Below the pieces are notes generated by a model that was given only the letters and a program-made list of their open reading frames with translations, did not search any database and was not told the DNA's origin. DNA of 64,000 nt from Armillaria gallica (lineage: Eukaryota; Basidiomycota; Agaricomycetes; Agaricales; Physalacriaceae), in the NCBI GenBank assembly GCA_037576215.1, contig JBANDB010000005.1, positions 2,728,001 through 2,792,000 on the forward strand, read 5' to 3'. A program made the position numbers and the translations under genes. Below are positions 61,284-64,000 of the stretch, piece by piece (within the stretch, counting starts at the first letter, position 1; the number at the start of each line of letters is the position of its first letter).

Positions 61284-61333
61284 CTAATGCAGGTCAGCGA
61301 ATAGACAGGGAATGATGCACAAGCAATTCTAAC

Positions 61334-63086
61334 CTAAACATGGCAAATGAAAGGAGTAAGCTCATCAGGGAGCTGGAAATAAGTTCTAAGCCTCATTTCC
61401 GGTAGACCCAGATCTCCACGTGAGATTGGGTCTGCCGGGTTCTTGGCAGATTCAATATAGGAAAGGGAGAGGGAGATGCCTCTCGTTGTCAGAATGACAG
61501 CACTGCGTTGGATGGAAAGGTTGACAGAGACACTTCGAATACGGCCCTTCTCAAAGGCGCCGATGACTCCCTGGTTGTCTGAGTGGGCCGGTATGGTGAC
61601 GTCTCTTAGATCGTTGGCCTCTAGAATGTATACAAGGAATTCGACCACTAGCGCTTCAAGCCAACCAATGTTTCTACCTTCTGACTTCCAACCTGGGCAT
61701 AAACTCCAAGCATCCCACTTGCCATTGACTACCACACCAATGCCCCAGTCTGTGGAGGCATCTACAGATATATCCCAGTCCAACTGTGGGCCCTTGGGTT
61801 GAAGCAAGCGGAAGAGGCCGGGCTCTGAGAGCGTTGCCTCCCACCATTTCAGGTCCCGAATCATTGGGCTAGTTGGGTAACGACGCGAATAGCGGTTTTC
61901 GTTGAAACTGGATGCGAAGGAGAAGATTGAGGGAAGATGGGAGCTACCCAGCGGGTAGACAAAGGAAATGTGGACAAGAGATCCTTGCAGCGAAAGCGTT
62001 GGTGCCAGCAAGGTCGGATGGTTGGAATACAAGTCGATAAATTGATGAACACGATGGAGGAATTTGAGCCTCTTGTGCTCTGGCAGGGAGGCGCGCTTAT
62101 TTTCGACATCCCATTGAATACCAATGTAGACGAAGATGGGGGCGAAGTCGGACCATTTCGTTTTGTGCCAAGGAATATTGAGCGGTTCGATGAGCTTCTT
62201 GGCCGAGGCCATGTCGTAAGGGTAAGTGAAGCCCAGAGCTTTGTTTCCAGATGATGGGAAGCGAAAAACGTTGAGATCATCAACCCATTTGACAGCGGGA
62301 GCCACCTTCTCCTTCTCCCAGATGTCCATCGCTGCATTTGCGATGGAACCAGCATTGCCCTCTGAAGAGGCGCAACCAAATGGACAGCAATGGTCAATAA
62401 AGAAACCGTTGGAGCCTTGCACCACAAAGTACTGCTTGTGGGCGGGAAGAATGGGGCAAGTTCGGTGGAATTTTGCGATGTCCAGGGTCATCGCCTGGGT
62501 GCCTGGAGGCGCATGTGAAATCTAAGAGAGGGACTTAATGTCAGAACACATGAATTAAATCCAGATAGACATTAAGATTATTGAGAACGGCGACTGAATG
62601 TCAAACAGAAGGTGTACAAATGTACAAAGGGTACGAATGTACGTCATACAAATGTATTCAGGAAGTACGAATGTACTGGAAGGTACTAATGTACGAGGGG
62701 GAAGAAGACCAACTCACAATGTCAGCCACCTGAGCCACAGAGCCGAATCACGTAGGAAAGTTCTCGGTGTCAATATAATCATTTGTGGATGGAATGTCCT
62801 TGGTACCCTTGGACAAGTTTCTGACCACGCGAAGTTTGGGTTCTTCTCCTGGCCCTTGCTCTTGAACATTTACTGAGAGCGGGGAACACTGGAAAGGCCC
62901 CAAGATTGTCTCCACCTCAGAACGAGAAAGAGGACCCGACATCCGACCCGCATCAGCTTCCTCCTGTAGGTAGCCGTCGATGAAGGCCTTGTGCTTGGGG
63001 GAAGAAGTCCTATTCGGGAAAATGGTGGAGCACTGAAGAGGTGGGAAGTCACCCATGGGGAAGCCGTTGCGTAGTTTTTGTACCAA
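61334..63086 (-). pseudogene. Reverse transcriptase-RNase H of the DIRS-like element, one in-frame TGA
   Basis: The model is complement(join(61334..62521, 62718..63086)) with a 196-nt GT-AG intron. RT motif A is TLDIAKFHR, motif B is FGCASSEGNAGSIANA and motif C is VKWVDDLNVF, with the DD pair at about 62,281-62,276. RNase H follows: SVDAST (about 61,775), WLEALVVEF, HSDNQGV and the final Asp in NPADPISRG (about 61,417). The single defect is TGA at 62750-62748 between NFPT and FGSVAQVADI, where Trp would fit, a one-base G-to-A change. The frame is open for some way upstream of 63086 and begins close to the gag stop. Without readthrough the RT core could not be made as one chain with its N-terminal part. 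Confidence 0.85.
62522..62717 (-). other. Intron of the RT gene containing GTAC-rich tandem repeats
   Basis: Donor GTGAGT and acceptor CTCTTAG join GACATT to ATTTCACAT in frame. Within it, at about 62,605-62,697, words of the form GTAC-AA/GAA-TGTAC recur at least five times (for example GTACGAATGTAC twice), an imperfect minisatellite of short palindromes. Confidence 0.7.
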
Positions 63087-63183
63087 GTCAGAATGGAGAT
63101 GAGAGATATTATGCTTTTTGAGGAAGAAGTCAAAGGCATCTGGGCTGTATGGTGTGATGACGCGCTCCCGAATGGAAGATTAA

Positions 63184-64000
63184 TCAGGCAGAAGGAACGG
63201 GCTTGGGCTCGGCTGTGCAACACCATGCGAATGCGTGGTGGTCATGGGCCAAGCAGAAGGAGCAGACGTGGAGAGGGGAGACACCATGGGAGCAACGATT
63301 GCCTCGGTCTGGCGAGATGTTCCAGGAGATGCAAATCTTCTGGCTCTGGTTGCCTGCTTTGGGAGCAATACTACCTCTATCCCCAGCGACGAAGACGGAT
63401 GCAGTGGGTTGGCCTGACTCAAAGGAGTTGAACTTGCATTGATGAATGCGGTGTCCTCTTCTAGCGCAGATGAGGCAGATCGCGGCGTCGGGCGAAGAGG
63501 TCCCGGCGTCGCTCCTCCGAAAGGATGACATGATCCTTCCAGTGCCCTGATGGAAAGACGTGGCCAAGGAGCGGGAGCTTTGCTGAGAGGCTAACTGGTT
63601 ACGCATGCAAATGTACTCCTCCTCGTGTTTCCGATCCCTCTCATCCCGGATGTGTTCCTTTGTCTGGGAGAGCTCTGAGGCGTAGTATTGTTGGGAGAAC
63701 TTGAACCCTCTGTCCGAGTTGTGGTAGTCAATGCGAAGCTTGATATCAGTGGCCAGGACCGCCTCGTAAATGAGGGAGAAGTCAATGAGGTTGTGGAAGA
63801 AAAAGAAGTGGTCCTCCCAGCGTTTTGCCCACGCCGCATCATGGACACCATCAGGGGAAGTTCGTAGGGAAGAAAGGAAGTCGACGTAGCGAGGAGAAGC
63901 GTCTCGCCATTGCAACTCCGTGAGATCGGTCTCTTTGCCAAATCTAGCGTTAGAGACATCAAGCACAGTGACTTTACCCTGACCATGGTCCTGTATCTTC
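63184..64000 (-). CDS. Gag-like zinc-knuckle protein of the DIRS-like element, partial
   Basis: The structural protein that packages element RNA, by analogy with other gag proteins. The frame is open to the window edge, so the N-terminus is missing; it ends at TGA 63186-63184 with KPVPSA. Visible parts, counting from 63,966, are a gag-like helical region (residues about 15-105: VDFLSSLRTSPDG, WEDHFFFFHNLIDFSLIYEAVL), a Ser-rich linker, then a CCHC zinc knuckle CLICARRGHRIHQC (about 169-182). A second Cys/His cluster follows (CSFCLAHDHHAFAWC, about 240). The RT frame begins almost immediately after, overlapping by a different phase. No stops interrupt the visible part. Confidence 0.8.
   Translation of the reverse strand, partial: KIQDHGQGKVTVLDVSNARFGKETDLTELQWRDASPRYVDFLSSLRTSPDGVHDAAWAKRWEDHFFFFHNLIDFSLIYEAVLATDIKLRIDYHNSDRGFKFSQQYYASELSQTKEHIRDERDRKHEEEYICMRNQLASQQSSRSLATSFHQGTGRIMSSFRRSDAGTSSPDAAICLICARRGHRIHQCKFNSFESGQPTASVFVAGDRGSIAPKAGNQSQKICISWNISPDRGNRCSHGVSPLHVCSFCLAHDHHAFAWCCTAEPKPVPSA

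Larger units (their letters stand above)
59930..64000 (-). mobile_element. DIRS/Ngaro-like tyrosine-recombinase retrotransposon, 5' end outside the window
   Basis: Three coding blocks lie in the same direction: gag-like (63.2-64.0 kb), RT-RNase H (61.3-63.1 kb) and tyrosine recombinase (60.0-61.3 kb). This order and the use of a tyrosine recombinase instead of a DDE integrase define the DIRS group. I see no methyltransferase domain, which favours a Ngaro-like member. The terminal repeats were not identified: the right end is beyond the window and the left end near 59.95 kb is unclear. Confidence 0.82.

Overview
The window looks like an Agaricomycete (mushroom-forming basidiomycete) chromosome segment dominated by mobile DNA. 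Short GT-AG introns of about 50 nt interrupt every recognisable gene. The gene content fits as well: a Plavaka transposase, a chromodomain Ty3/Gypsy element, a tyrosine-recombinase retroelement, ankyrin-type NACHT proteins and a DUF1771-Smr protein. No species is named, because nothing here decides it.

Layout. 1-7 kb holds a heavily mutated Ty3/Gypsy pol (+), split from a long degenerate downstream reading frame by an 829-bp element with terminal inverted repeats (TIRs); a probable LTR start follows at about 7.01 kb. 7-9.9 kb is AT-rich with no gene. 9.9-15 kb is an intact six-exon NACHT-ankyrin gene (-), 1606 aa by my splice model, with 22 full 34-residue ankyrin units, several copied as blocks. 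15-29 kb is gene-poor and made of dispersed repeats, including a solo LTR proven by an uninterrupted duplicate. 29.27-30.54 kb is an intact DUF1771-Smr gene (+).

30,596-43,759 is the main finding: a 13,164-bp insertion just downstream of the Smr gene. It is bounded by 30-bp imperfect TIRs (26/30 matching, both starting TGTCGGAAA) and a 2-bp AA duplication. A partial duplicate of the target near 44.5 kb shows the unoccupied site. Inside are a multi-exon Plavaka transposase (-), two divergently transcribed multi-exon cargo genes of unknown function (33.1-35.0 kb - and 36.2-38.4 kb +), and a hAT-type MITE with a perfect 8-bp target duplication. Palindromic CTTATAAG motifs cluster at both ends. 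The transposase seems recently damaged: one splice acceptor and one donor carry G-to-A changes, while the cargo frames stay open.

45.9-50.8 kb holds two more NACHT paralogues (+): a broken copy, then an intact 938-aa gene with the same intron positions as the first. 51-53.6 kb holds remnants of a non-LTR retrotransposon (-). 54.4-59.6 kb repeats two blocks also seen at 16.9-21.7 kb, in swapped order. 59.59-59.9 kb is an inverted copy of the Smr 5' flank. 60-64 kb is a DIRS/Ngaro-like retroelement (-) with gag, RT-RNase H and tyrosine recombinase; its 5' part lies beyond the window.

Only the NACHT proteins (self/non-self recognition or programmed cell death, by family knowledge) and the Smr protein look like host genes. 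All exon joins are hand-derived from sequence and have not been tested against transcripts.
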